From SVQP01 sp045658965 (lineage in GTDB: Bacteria; Bacillota; Clostridia; Oscillospirales; CAG-272), in the NCBI GenBank assembly GCA_045658965.1, contig JAZOVZ010000025.1, positions 1-64,000 of the forward strand: a DNA stretch of 64,000 nt, given 5' to 3'. Both the position numbers and the translations under genes were made by a program. This document shows, piece by piece, positions 8,025 through 15,598 of this stretch. The first letter of the stretch is position 1; every line of letters begins with the position of its first letter. The notes beneath the pieces are model-generated. The model worked only from the letters and a program-made list of their open reading frames with translations. It was not told the DNA's origin and did no database searches.

Positions 8025-8664
8025 GCAGGAATTTCTTGCGCAGCTGCAAAACGGGCTGACTGCTTTGACCGAGTCGGACGCGCAGGAGCGGCTGACGTTT
8101 TACAGCGAAATGATAGATGACCGCATGGAAGAGGGACTTTCCGAGGAGCAGGCGGTCGCGCAGATCGGTGACGTGGAGACGATCGTGGCAAGCATTCTTG
8201 CCGAGATTCCCAAAAAAGCACCCGAGCACGTGATCACAAGCGTCGAAAAGCCGACGCATAAAACACAAAATGATAAAAAAGAGGATAAAAAGCGCTTGGA
8301 AACGTGGCAGATCCTGCTGCTGATTCTCGGCTTTCCGCTTTGGCTGCCGCTGCTGGCGGTTGCATTTTCGTTGGTCATCACGCTGATTGCTGTGCTTTGG
8401 AGCATGGTCGGCACGCTATGGGGCGCGCTGTTCGGCACACTTGCGGGCTGCGGAATCGGTGTGACTCTGCTGGGGCTTGGCTGCATTGTCGCAGGAAAAT
8501 GGATCACGGGCACAGCGCTGCTTGGCGCGGGGCTTGTATGTGCGGGACTTGCCGTATTTGCGTTTTACGGTTGTATTTACACCACCAAGGGCGCGGCTTG
8601 GCTGACTAAAATGACCTTCGTTGGCATTGCCAAGCTGTTTGGGGGAAGGAGAGAGGCACAATGA
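8017..8664 (+). CDS. DUF1700 (HAAS-type) membrane protein
   Basis: A 215-residue protein. The cytoplasmic N-terminal ~75 residues (MTKQEFLAQLQNGLTAL, then EERL-type helices and AVAQIGDVETIV) match the HAAS/DUF1700 domain. A charged linker is followed by about four hydrophobic segments with glycine-rich turns between residues ~95 and 195. These proteins are thought to relay signals between a PadR regulator and the membrane. It overlaps padR by 8 nt and the DUF4097 gene by 4 nt. The function of the family is inferred from context. Confidence 0.85.
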   Translation: MTKQEFLAQLQNGLTALTESDAQERLTFYSEMIDDRMEEGLSEEQAVAQIGDVETIVASILAEIPKKAPEHVITSVEKPTHKTQNDKKEDKKRLETWQILLLILGFPLWLPLLAVAFSLVITLIAVLWSMVGTLWGALFGTLAGCGIGVTLLGLGCIVAGKWITGTALLGAGLVCAGLAVFAFYGCIYTTKGAAWLTKMTFVGIAKLFGGRREAQ

Positions 8665-9617
8665 AAAAGAGTACAATGATTACCCTGATCGTCGCAGGGG
8701 CGTTGGTGCTGTTCGGCGCAGGACTTTTCGCGGGTGCGATGAGTGCAGCCTCTTGGGATTTCAGCATTCTGAACACTTATGAGGTCGTCAACAATACCTA
8801 CGATATCGACCAGCCCTTTACTAATATTTCGATCGAAAGTGACACCGCGGATATCCGCTTTGCCAAGTCAAGCGACGGCAAATGCCGCGTGGCGACCCAA
8901 GATACGAGTAATCATGTCTATTCCGTAGTCGTGGAGGATGATACGCTGAAAATTCGGATGGATTTCAAAGGGCATTTTGAAATCGGTATCGGAGTCTATG
9001 AATCTTCCGTGACCGTCTATCTGCCCAAGGACGTGTACGGTACGCTGACCGTCAAGGAGGATACGGGAGACGTTGAGATCCCCGAGAATTTCTCGTTTGA
9101 AAGCATGGATATTGAGCTGGATACGGGTGATATCGTCAGCTATGCAGACACGACGGGAGCTTGCAGAATTGCTACTACCACGGGAGATATCAAGGTGGAG
9201 AACGCGTCGGTCGGTGCACTTGCGCTCAGAGCCACCTCGGGCAAGATCACGGTAAGTGACGTTGTATGTGCAGGCAACGTCAGCGCGAACGTCAGCACGG
9301 GCAAGACTTTTCTGACAAATCTGACCTGCCTTGACCTGACCTCCACGGGTACTACCGGTGACATAAAACTGACCAACGTGATTGCATCGGGTAAGCTTGA
9401 TATCACAAGAGATACGGGCGACGTGACCTTTGAGGGCTGCGATGCCGCTGCCATCACGGTAGTGACCGATACGGGCGACGTTACGGGCACGCTGCTTTCC
9501 GATAAGATTTTCACTTACAGAACCGATACCGGGCGCGTGGAGATCCCAAAAACCACGACCGGCGGCGTGTGCGACTTCACGACCGACACGGGGGATATCA
9601 TCATTTCGATTCAATAA
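8661..9617 (+). CDS. DUF4097 beta-strand repeat surface protein
   Basis: A 318-residue protein with an N-terminal signal or anchor helix (residues ~5-28), then a repetitive all-beta region in which a DTGD/TTGD motif recurs about eight times (EDTGDVEIP, LDTGDIVSY, TTTGDIKVE, RDTGDVTFE, TDTGDVTGT and others). This is the DUF4097 adhesin-like beta-solenoid pattern. It is most likely extracytoplasmic and membrane-tethered, and is the output gene of the padR operon. The start overlaps the DUF1700 stop (ATGA). Its ligand is not known. Confidence 0.85.
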   Translation: MKKSTMITLIVAGALVLFGAGLFAGAMSAASWDFSILNTYEVVNNTYDIDQPFTNISIESDTADIRFAKSSDGKCRVATQDTSNHVYSVVVEDDTLKIRMDFKGHFEIGIGVYESSVTVYLPKDVYGTLTVKEDTGDVEIPENFSFESMDIELDTGDIVSYADTTGACRIATTTGDIKVENASVGALALRATSGKITVSDVVCAGNVSANVSTGKTFLTNLTCLDLTSTGTTGDIKLTNVIASGKLDITRDTGDVTFEGCDAAAITVVTDTGDVTGTLLSDKIFTYRTDTGRVEIPKTTTGGVCDFTTDTGDIIISIQ

Positions 9618-9624
9618 TTGCATC

Positions 9625-9660
9625 AAAAAGAAACCCTTTGCTTGGCAAGGGGTTTCTTTT
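9625..9660 (+). terminator. Intrinsic terminator of the padR operon
   Basis: A ~16-bp stem (AAAAGAAACCCTTTGC with its near-complement, TTG loop) ends in TTTCTTTT. Confidence 0.85.
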
Positions 9661-9692
9661 GCATGTGACACCATTGAAAGATTTAAGCTTTT

Positions 9693-10064
9693 TTGTAGGG
9701 ACAGGCGTCCTCGACTGTCCGTCATTCTGAGCGGAGTATCCCCTTGTGTGTCATCCTGAGCGTAGGGCGTAGCCCGAAGTCGAACTTTTGCATAGTTCAG
9801 TGCCGCAGGAACGAGGACACGGAACGGAGCAAAAGCGCAAGTGCGATAGCACGCAGCGGGATCTCGAATGGGTTTACGCAACGTGCATTCAAAAGTAAAA
9901 AGGTTACGTAAACCGCTCGGAGATCCTCAAAACGCTGTCCGCGTTTTGACTTTCAAAAATCTGCAATTTGTTGCAGATTTTTGAAAGTTCGACTCCGAAA
10001 ACATCCACCCGGGATGTTTTCTCCGCTCAGGATGACACAAGAGGGGCTACGCCTGCCCCTACAA
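9693..10064. repeat. Composite inverted-repeat element, ~370 bp
   Basis: The left end reads TTGTAGGGACAGGCG and then GTCATTCTGAGCGGAG; the right end is the reverse complement in the same nested order (CTCCGCTCAGGATGAC, then CGCCTGCCCCTACAAG). Inside are further copies of the GTCATCCTGAGCG motif, GAAGTCGAAC and its complement, and several small hairpins. I see no open frame. This fills the gene-free stretch after the padR operon. The right end supplies the stop codon of the lipase-like gene. Confidence 0.75.
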
Positions 10065-10676
10065 GTCTTTTCTCACCAACTCACGCATGATATTCTCACT
10101 GCGGTGCGCGTCCACGTGCGAATACATGCCTGCTGAACCGATTTCCAAAAGCTTGCCCACGTGCACGTACCCAAGCGCGCTTGGCGGCAGATGCGTGACA
10201 AGATCGTCAAGATTACGTATAACGGTAAAGTTCTCCCAACGCTGCCGCGCAAGCGTGGAAACCTTGCCCCATATCACGCGCGGCGCGCCAAAGCCGTAAC
10301 CTTGGATATGTCCGCGCAAGTCGGGGCGGTGAAACCACACGTATTCGTGGCACAGCACCGCCAACGCCCCGCCGTGCGAATATCCCACCGTCACAATACT
10401 CTTCAATTTGGGGTCGGAAATTGCAGCAGCCACCTTGGGCTCAATCTCGTGCCATACCTTGATAAATCCACGGTGCGCCATCCACGTTGCGGACTTTTGT
10501 CTGTGATACGGACGGGCAGGGAAGTCGAGATTGTTTTTCCAGTCGCGCGCACCGTCCGAGTCCTGCAGATAGATATACAGCACAGCCCCCCTGCGCTCTA
10601 TGTAATAGCTCGCCGCCTCGGCAGCTTGCTCGTATGGCGCGTCCAAACACCGCGCGAATAACACACTCATTTTCAT
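10059..10676 (-). CDS. Class 3 lipase-like alpha/beta hydrolase
   Basis: A 205-residue hydrolase. The nucleophile elbow GYSHG at residues 98-102 (Ser100) lies in VTVGYSHGGALAVL, which resembles the class 3 lipase (Lipase_3) core. HRGFIKVWHEIEP upstream, GFGAPRV and the NLDDLVTHLPP segment (candidate Asp) support this, with a C-terminal His candidate in YSHVDAH. No signal peptide is seen, so it is probably cytoplasmic. ATG 10676 is preferred over 10709 because GGGGTGAT lies just before it. Its stop codon falls in the terminal CCCCTAC of the adjacent repeat element. The substrate is unknown. Confidence 0.75.
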   Translation of the reverse strand: MKMSVLFARCLDAPYEQAAEAASYYIERRGAVLYIYLQDSDGARDWKNNLDFPARPYHRQKSATWMAHRGFIKVWHEIEPKVAAAISDPKLKSIVTVGYSHGGALAVLCHEYVWFHRPDLRGHIQGYGFGAPRVIWGKVSTLARQRWENFTVIRNLDDLVTHLPPSALGYVHVGKLLEIGSAGMYSHVDAHRSENIMRELVRKDL

Positions 10677-10713
10677 TGTATCACCCCATGACATGATATG
10701 CGGTGTCATAGTC

Positions 10714-10827
10714 GTAGGGGAGGCGTTTCGCCTCCCGCCACTATAAAATCTATAGCAGGCGGGAGGGGACCCCCTCCCACTATGATTGCTGTGTTATGAA
10801 AAGCGGGAGGCGAAACTCCTCCCCTAC
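10714..10827. repeat. Inverted pair of GTAGGGG palindromic units
   Basis: GTAGGGGAGGCG-tttcg-CCTCCCGCC at the left and GCGGGAGGCGAAAC...CCTCCCCTAC at the right, with a middle copy (GGCGGGAGGGGAC). It lies between the lipase-like gene and the DtxR-family gene and could form a hairpin in transcripts from either side. Confidence 0.7.
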
Positions 10828-10835
10828 GGAATATG

Positions 10836-11204
10836 TTATTGCTTTTCCAGATACTCTCTGATCTTGACCATCGCCTGTTCGCTGATGACGTGCTCGATCT
10901 TGCAGGCGTCTGCCGAGGCGGTTTCCTCGTCAATGCCGATCGAGCAGAAGAATGCGGTCAGCGTCTTGTGACGCATGTATACGCTTTTGGCACGCGCCTC
11001 GCCCGCGGCTGTCAGGGTAATGTGTCCCTGTGCATCCACCTCGATCATGCCGTCCTCCTTGAGTAGACCCAAGGCGCGGCTGATGCTGGGCTTGGAATAG
11101 CCCGTGCTCTTGACTACGTCGATCGCGCGCACAAATTCCAGCTGATCGCGCAGCATCAGTATGTTTTCAAGGTACATTTCACCCGATTCCAGTATTTTGC
11201 TCAC
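10836..11204 (-). CDS. DtxR/MntR-family metal-dependent repressor
   Basis: A 122-residue regulator with an N-terminal winged helix (MYLENILMLRD, RAIDVVKSTGYSKPSISRALGLLKEDG) and a DtxR-type metal-binding/dimerisation domain (SVYMRHKTLTAFF, ASADACKIEHVIS). The SH3-like third domain of long DtxR proteins is absent, as in MntR and other short forms. Metal ligands are suggested by Glu9, Cys/Glu/His in DACKIEHV and His79-type residues. It is divergent from feoAB, and two operator-like palindromes there point to Fe(II)-dependent repression of iron uptake. Confidence 0.88.
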   Translation of the reverse strand: MSKILESGEMYLENILMLRDQLEFVRAIDVVKSTGYSKPSISRALGLLKEDGMIEVDAQGHITLTAAGEARAKSVYMRHKTLTAFFCSIGIDEETASADACKIEHVISEQAMVKIREYLEKQ

Positions 11205-11233
11205 GGCTATCCCTCCTTTGTTTTCTTTCCTTC

Positions 11234-11262
11234 ATTATAGCACACGAGCCCTTAAAAATCAA
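11234..11262 (-). promoter_or_regulatory. Promoter of the DtxR-family gene
   Basis: On the minus strand: TTGATT, 17-nt spacer, TATAAT with a TGC extended -10, about 30 nt before the start. Confidence 0.75.
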
Positions 11263-11360
11263 GTGCTTTTTTCGCAATGGGCAAAATGTACAAAAAGGGA
11301 AGTGCTATCTTGGGTACTCTGCGATTTTACGCCAAACTTGAAAAAGTTATCCGCAAGATA

Positions 11361-11389
11361 TTGACAAAATCCGTAAAAGCATATATAAT
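11361..11389 (+). promoter_or_regulatory. Promoter of feoAB
   Basis: TTGACA, 17-nt spacer, TATAAT. The operator-like palindrome at 11397-11412 overlaps the expected transcription start. Confidence 0.85.
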
Positions 11390-11396
11390 AATCACA

Positions 11397-11412
11397 GTTA
11401 GCATATGCTAAC
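11397..11412. promoter_or_regulatory. DtxR-type operator upstream of feoA
   Basis: The perfect 16-bp palindrome GTTAGCATATGCTAAC lies 8 nt downstream of the -10 element, where a bound repressor would block initiation. Its TTAGC...GCTAA arms resemble DtxR/MntR-family operators. Confidence 0.75.
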
Positions 11413-11467
11413 TCATAGAGATGCTATGAAAAAGCAGGTTTCGCATTCCGGAGAAAGGGGACACGAA

Positions 11468-11692
11468 ATGAAAACGCTAAGAGAAGTCAAGGTAGGACAG
11501 ACCGCCCGCGTGGTCAAGCTGCACGGTGAAGGCGCGCTCAAGCGTCGCATCATGGATATGGGCATTACCAAGGGCGTGGAGATCTACGTACGCAAGGTGG
11601 CACCCTTGGGGGATCCGCTGGAGCTTAACGTGCGCGGATACGAGCTGTCGCTGCGCAAGGCTGATGCAGAGCTGATTGAGGTTGAAGGCTGA
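11468..11692 (+). CDS. feoA: Ferrous iron transport protein A (FeoA)
   Basis: A 74-residue SH3-like FeoA domain protein needed with FeoB for Fe(II) uptake at the membrane. The family pattern is clear: LREVKVGQTARVVKL, GALKRRIMDMGITKG, EIYVRKVAPLGDPLELNVRGYELSLRKADAELI. ATG 11468 is chosen over the upstream in-frame start at 11405, which lies inside the operator palindrome, because GAAAGGGGACAC precedes 11468. It is the first gene of the feoA-feoB-Cys-rich-peptide operon. Confidence 0.94.
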   Translation: MKTLREVKVGQTARVVKLHGEGALKRRIMDMGITKGVEIYVRKVAPLGDPLELNVRGYELSLRKADAELIEVEG

Positions 11693-11726
11693 TAAGGCGC
11701 ACCCTCACACATTTTTTTAGATTGCA

Positions 11727-11744
11727 GGTTAGCATAGGCTAACC
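11727..11744. promoter_or_regulatory. Second DtxR-type operator, between feoA and feoB
   Basis: GGTTAGCATAGGCTAACC is an 18-bp dyad matching the site upstream of feoA except at its centre. It lies 24 nt before the feoB start, inside the transcription unit. Confidence 0.7.
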
Positions 11745-11767
11745 GGAAAACGAAAGGTAAACATTTT

Positions 11768-13897
11768 ATGGAACAAAGCAAAATCAGGATCGCTCTTGCA
11801 GGTAACCCCAACGCGGGGAAGACGACCCTGTTTAATGCGTTGACCGGCTCTAACCAGTTCGTAGGCAACTGGCCCGGCGTTACTGTGGAAAAAAAGGAAG
11901 GCAAGATCAAAAAGTATGACAACGTGATCTTGACTGACCTGCCCGGTATCTACTCTCTTTCTCCCTATACCCCCGAAGAGGTGGTTGCAAGAAACTATCT
12001 TGTGGGCGAGCGTCCCGACGTTGTGCTCAATATCGTGGACGGCTCTAACCTCGAGCGCAATCTGTACCTGACCACCCAGCTGACCGAGCTTGGCATTCCC
12101 GTGGTCATTGCCATCAATATGATCGACGTGGTGCGCAAGAACGGTGATACCTTGGATATTGCCGTACTCTCCAAAAAGCTTGGTTGTCCCGTTGTCGAGA
12201 TCTCGGCACTCAAGGGCACAGGCATTGAGGAGGCTGCCGAGGCTGCCATTGCGGCAGCGGGTACAAAGCCGCACGCGCCCATGCACAATTTCTCGGGTGC
12301 TGTGGAGCACGCGATTGCACATATTGAGGAGGCTGCCGTGCACGGTATGCCCGAGGAGCAGCAGAGATGGTACGCCATCAAGATTTTTGAGCGTGACCGC
12401 ATGGTGCTGGAGCAGCTTGCTATGCCCGCAGAAAAGGTGGCGCACATTGAGCACGATATCGTCATGGCTGAAAAGGAGCTGGATGACGAATCCGAGAGCA
12501 TCATTGCCAACGAGCGTTACAATTACATTGCAAACGTGCTGCAGGGCTGCTACAAGAGAAAGAACACAAGCCGCATGACGGCATCGGATAAGATCGACCG
12601 CGTGGTGACCAACCGCATCCTTGCGTTGCCCATCTTTGTGGTGATCATGTTCCTTGTGTATTACATTTCGGTTTCCACGGTCGGTACGTGGGTGACCGAT
12701 TTTACCAATGACGGCTTGTTCGGCGAGGGATGGACGCTGCCGTTTACCCAGACCTTCGTGCCCGGTATTCCCGTGCTGGTAGAAAGCTTTTTGACAAACA
12801 TCGGCTGCGTGGATTGGCTGCAGGCGTTGATCGTGGACGGCATTGTCGGCGGTGTTGGCGCGGTGCTTGGCTTTGTGCCGCAGCTGGTCGTGCTGTTTAT
12901 TCTGCTTGCTTTCCTGGAGGCTTGCGGCTACATGGCGCGCATTGCCTTTGTGCTGGACCGCATCTTCCGCCGCTTCGGTCTTTCGGGTAAATCCTTTATC
13001 CCCATGCTGATCGGCACGGGCTGCGGCGTACCCGGTATCATGGCGTCGCGCACCATTGAAAACGAAAAGGACCGCCGCATGACGGTCATCACCACCACCT
13101 TTATTCCGTGCGGTGCAAAGCTGCCCATCATTGCCATGATCGCAGGCTCTTTGTTCGGCGGTGCGTGGTGGATCGCACCTCTTGCGTATTTTATCGGTAT
13201 TGCAGCCGTTATCCTTTCGGGCATTATGCTCAAGAAAACCAAAATGTTTTGCAGTGAGCCCACGCCCTTTGTCATGGAGCTGCCTGCATACCATTGGCCC
13301 ACGCCCAGCAACATCTGGTATAGCGTGTGGGAGAGAACCTGGTCGTTTGTCAAAAAGGCGGGCACGGTCATTCTCCTGTCTGCCGTCATCATCTGGGCAG
13401 GCTCTTCGTTTGGCTTTATCGGCGGCAAGTTTGTGTTTGCACCCGGCATGGAAATGGGCAGCAGCTTGCTTGGCATTGTGGGTAATGCGCTCAAGTGGCT
13501 GTTTGTACCGCTTGGCTTTGGTTCTATTGAGGCAACCGTGGCAACCTTTATGGGCTTGGTTGCAAAGGAAGAGGTGGTTGCGGTATTCGGCGTGCTTGAC
13601 TTTGTGGGCATGACCCGTTTGGCAGGCTTCTCCTTCTTGATCTTTAATCTCTTGTGCGCGCCTTGCTTTGCGGCTATGGGTGCGATCCGCAGAGAAATGA
13701 ACAGTGCAAAGTGGACGGCTTTTGCTATCGGTTATCAGTGCGTGTTTGCGTATGCCGTTTCGCTGATGATCTATCAGTTTGGCTTGGCGATTTCGGGAAA
13801 TCCGCACGTGATCGGCTTGAACGCTGCGTTTGTGGTGCTGGCATTGGGCATTTTTATGATCGTGCGTCCCAACAAATATGCAAAAAAATCCAAATAA
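11768..13897 (+). CDS. feoB: Ferrous iron transporter B (FeoB)
   Basis: A 709-residue inner-membrane Fe(II) transporter. The N-terminal G domain carries GNPNAGKTTLFN (G1), TDLPGIYSL (G3) and NMIDV (G4), followed by the helical GDI-like spacer (residues ~170-275). The polytopic region then has the two inverted Gate motifs, around GTGCGVPGIMASRTIEN and the later LCAPCFAAMGAIRRE, plus CGAKLPII. Length is normal for the family. The ribosome site is AAAGG and a DtxR-type dyad sits just upstream, so iron-dependent control is likely. Confidence 0.95.
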   Translation: MEQSKIRIALAGNPNAGKTTLFNALTGSNQFVGNWPGVTVEKKEGKIKKYDNVILTDLPGIYSLSPYTPEEVVARNYLVGERPDVVLNIVDGSNLERNLYLTTQLTELGIPVVIAINMIDVVRKNGDTLDIAVLSKKLGCPVVEISALKGTGIEEAAEAAIAAAGTKPHAPMHNFSGAVEHAIAHIEEAAVHGMPEEQQRWYAIKIFERDRMVLEQLAMPAEKVAHIEHDIVMAEKELDDESESIIANERYNYIANVLQGCYKRKNTSRMTASDKIDRVVTNRILALPIFVVIMFLVYYISVSTVGTWVTDFTNDGLFGEGWTLPFTQTFVPGIPVLVESFLTNIGCVDWLQALIVDGIVGGVGAVLGFVPQLVVLFILLAFLEACGYMARIAFVLDRIFRRFGLSGKSFIPMLIGTGCGVPGIMASRTIENEKDRRMTVITTTFIPCGAKLPIIAMIAGSLFGGAWWIAPLAYFIGIAAVILSGIMLKKTKMFCSEPTPFVMELPAYHWPTPSNIWYSVWERTWSFVKKAGTVILLSAVIIWAGSSFGFIGGKFVFAPGMEMGSSLLGIVGNALKWLFVPLGFGSIEATVATFMGLVAKEEVVAVFGVLDFVGMTRLAGFSFLIFNLLCAPCFAAMGAIRREMNSAKWTAFAIGYQCVFAYAVSLMIYQFGLAISGNPHVIGLNAAFVVLALGIFMIVRPNKYAKKSK

Positions 13898-13910
13898 ATT
13901 GAGGTAAGCT

Positions 13911-14090
13911 ATGACAGTCATCGATTGGTTGATTGCAAACCTCGGCTCTGTGGCTACAGGCGCGGTGGTGCTTGTTGTCGTGGCTTTGATCGTGATCGGT
14001 ATGATCAAGAGTCGCAAAAAGGGTAAGCCCTCCTGCGGCTGCGGATGTGCCGAGTGCCCCATGGCAGGGAAGTGCCATACCGAAAAATGA
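13911..14090 (+). CDS. FeoB-associated Cys-rich membrane peptide
   Basis: A 59-residue protein starting 13 nt after feoB behind a GAGG ribosome site. It has one N-terminal transmembrane helix (residues ~6-32), a basic stretch SRKKGK, then five cysteines at positions 42, 44, 46, 49 and 55 in a CGCGCAEC...C pattern. This is the layout of the FeoB-associated Cys-rich membrane protein family, proposed to help FeoB at the membrane or bind metal on the cytoplasmic face. The operon ends at the terminator that follows. Confidence 0.85.
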   Translation: MTVIDWLIANLGSVATGAVVLVVVALIVIGMIKSRKKGKPSCGCGCAECPMAGKCHTEK

Positions 14091-14109
14091 AAAACAAATC
14101 ATTTAGATC

Positions 14110-14137
14110 GAAAAACCGCTCGTAAGAGCGGTTTTTC
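14110..14137 (+). terminator. Intrinsic terminator of the feo operon
   Basis: An 11-bp stem (AAAAACCGCTC / GAGCGGTTTTT) with a GTAA loop is followed by T-rich sequence; the A run on the other side could also serve the opposite strand. Confidence 0.88.
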
Positions 14138-14151
14138 TTCATAATGTACAC

Positions 14152-14257
14152 GTAGGGGCGATTCAAGAATCGCCCGCGATTATTCTAATACGGATTGACG
14201 GGCGATTCGTGAATCCCCCCTACGGTTATTACGGGCGCATATGGAATGCGCCCCTAC
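14152..14257. repeat. Cluster of three GTAGGGG palindromic units
   Basis: One forward unit (GTAGGGGCGATTCAAGAATC) and two reverse units (ending CCCCCCTACG at 14223 and CCCCTACG at 14258) lie head to tail. Each unit is a small palindrome with a different centre (TTCAAGAA, TTCGTGAA, CATATGG). Confidence 0.7.
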
Positions 14258-14268
14258 GGAAAAATACC

Positions 14269-14297
14269 TTGACAGATGCCGATAAAAATGCTACAAT
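14269..14297 (+). promoter_or_regulatory. Promoter of the rhamnose operon
   Basis: TTGACA, 17-nt spacer, TACAAT with a TGC extended -10, 31 nt before rhaA. No regulator gene is adjacent. Confidence 0.8.
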
Positions 14298-14328
14298 AAA
14301 ATCAATAAAATACAAGGAGGAGATACCC

Positions 14329-15597
14329 ATGAAAAGAGATTCCGAGCAAATCCTGCGCGCCTATGAGGACGCAAAGAAAGTTTACGCCGCGTACGGTGTG
14401 GATACCGATGCCGCGATTGAGATTTTCAAGACCATTCCGATCACGCTGCACAACTGGCAGGGTGATGACGTTGTAGGCTTTGAGCAGCACGATGGCGTGC
14501 ATTCCGAGAACCTTGTCACGGGTAATTACCCCGGCAGAGCACGCAACGGTCAAGAGATGCGCATGGATATCGATACTGCATTTTCGTTCTCGCCCACAAA
14601 GCCGCGTGTCAATCTGCACTCCATGTACGGTGAGCCCGGCACGACCGAGAGAAACCTGCAAACCACCGAGGATTTCCGCGGATGGATCGATTGGGCAAAA
14701 TCCCGCGGCTATGCCATGGACTTTAACGTTTCCTTCTTTACCCACCCCATGATGAAGGACGGCTGCTCGCTGGCAAGCCCCGACAAGGCGACCCGTGAAT
14801 ACTGGATCAAAGCCGGCAAGAGCGGCAGAGCCATTGCCAACGATATTGGTCGCGAGCTTGGCGAGGTGTGTATCAATAACATCTGGGTGCCCGACGGCAC
14901 CAAGGACATCCCCGCTGACCGCTTTGCATACCGTGCGCGCCTTGCCGATTCGCTTGACGAGATCCTTTCCGTCAATTATGACAAGGCGAACGTGCGCGAC
15001 GTACTGGAGGGCAAGCTGTTCGGTATCGGTACCGAGTGCTTTACCGTAGGTTCTCATGAGTTTTATCTTGCCTATGCAGCCACGCACTGCATCGGCGTTT
15101 GCATGGATACGGGGCATTACCACCCCACCGAGTCTATTGTGGATAAGATTTCTTCCGTATACCCTTACATCGATACGCTCCTGCTGCACATCAGCCGCGG
15201 CGTGCGCTGGGATAGCGACCACGTGCTGCTGCAGGGTGACGATCTGAGCGCTATTATGCAGCAGGTCGTGCGCGGACGTCTGTATGACTCGGGCAAGGTC
15301 TTTATGGGACTTGACTATTTCGATGCCACCGTTAACCGCGTAGCCGCTTGGACCATCGGTCTGCGCGCAGCAGGCAAGGCACTGATTGAAGCATTGATCG
15401 AGCCGTACCCGATGCTGCAAAAGGCAGAGATGGATGGCGACCTGACTGCAAGACTTGCGCTGCTGGACGAATTCCGCAATCTGCCCAGCAATGCCGTTTG
15501 GGATTACTTGTGCTACACGCGCGGCGTTCCCGTAGGCACCGAATGGATCGACCAACTTAAGGCGTACGAAGCAAACGTGCAAAGTAAACGTGGATAA
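14329..15597 (+). CDS. rhaA: L-rhamnose isomerase
   Basis: A 422-residue cytoplasmic metalloenzyme converting L-rhamnose to L-rhamnulose. Family markers include YGVDTDAAIE near residue 25, IPITLHNWQGDDVVGFE, TGNYPGRARN, FFTHPMMKDG (substrate loop), CMDTGHYHPTE and LLLHISRGVRWDSDHV with metal-ligand Asp/His residues, and GLDYFDATVNR. The length fits RhaA (~420). AAGGAGGAG precedes ATG 14329; earlier in-frame starts fall in the promoter. It is first in an operon with a rhamnosidase and an SGNH hydrolase; rhaB and rhaD are not in the window. Confidence 0.95.
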   Translation: MKRDSEQILRAYEDAKKVYAAYGVDTDAAIEIFKTIPITLHNWQGDDVVGFEQHDGVHSENLVTGNYPGRARNGQEMRMDIDTAFSFSPTKPRVNLHSMYGEPGTTERNLQTTEDFRGWIDWAKSRGYAMDFNVSFFTHPMMKDGCSLASPDKATREYWIKAGKSGRAIANDIGRELGEVCINNIWVPDGTKDIPADRFAYRARLADSLDEILSVNYDKANVRDVLEGKLFGIGTECFTVGSHEFYLAYAATHCIGVCMDTGHYHPTESIVDKISSVYPYIDTLLLHISRGVRWDSDHVLLQGDDLSAIMQQVVRGRLYDSGKVFMGLDYFDATVNRVAAWTIGLRAAGKALIEALIEPYPMLQKAEMDGDLTARLALLDEFRNLPSNAVWDYLCYTRGVPVGTEWIDQLKAYEANVQSKRG

Positions 15598-15598
15598 T

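Noticed and set aside
10836..11204. Assigning the regulator specifically as MntR
   Set aside because: The short DtxR form fits MntR, but the divergent feoAB operon points to iron; metal choice cannot be settled from ligands visible here.
11405..11467. Upstream start for FeoA
   Set aside because: It begins inside the operator palindrome, lacks a ribosome site, and FeoA homology starts at 11468.
11729..14062. 777-codon minus-strand frame opposite feoB
   Set aside because: Antisense shadow of a GC-rich gene; His/Arg/Gln-rich product and no start signal.
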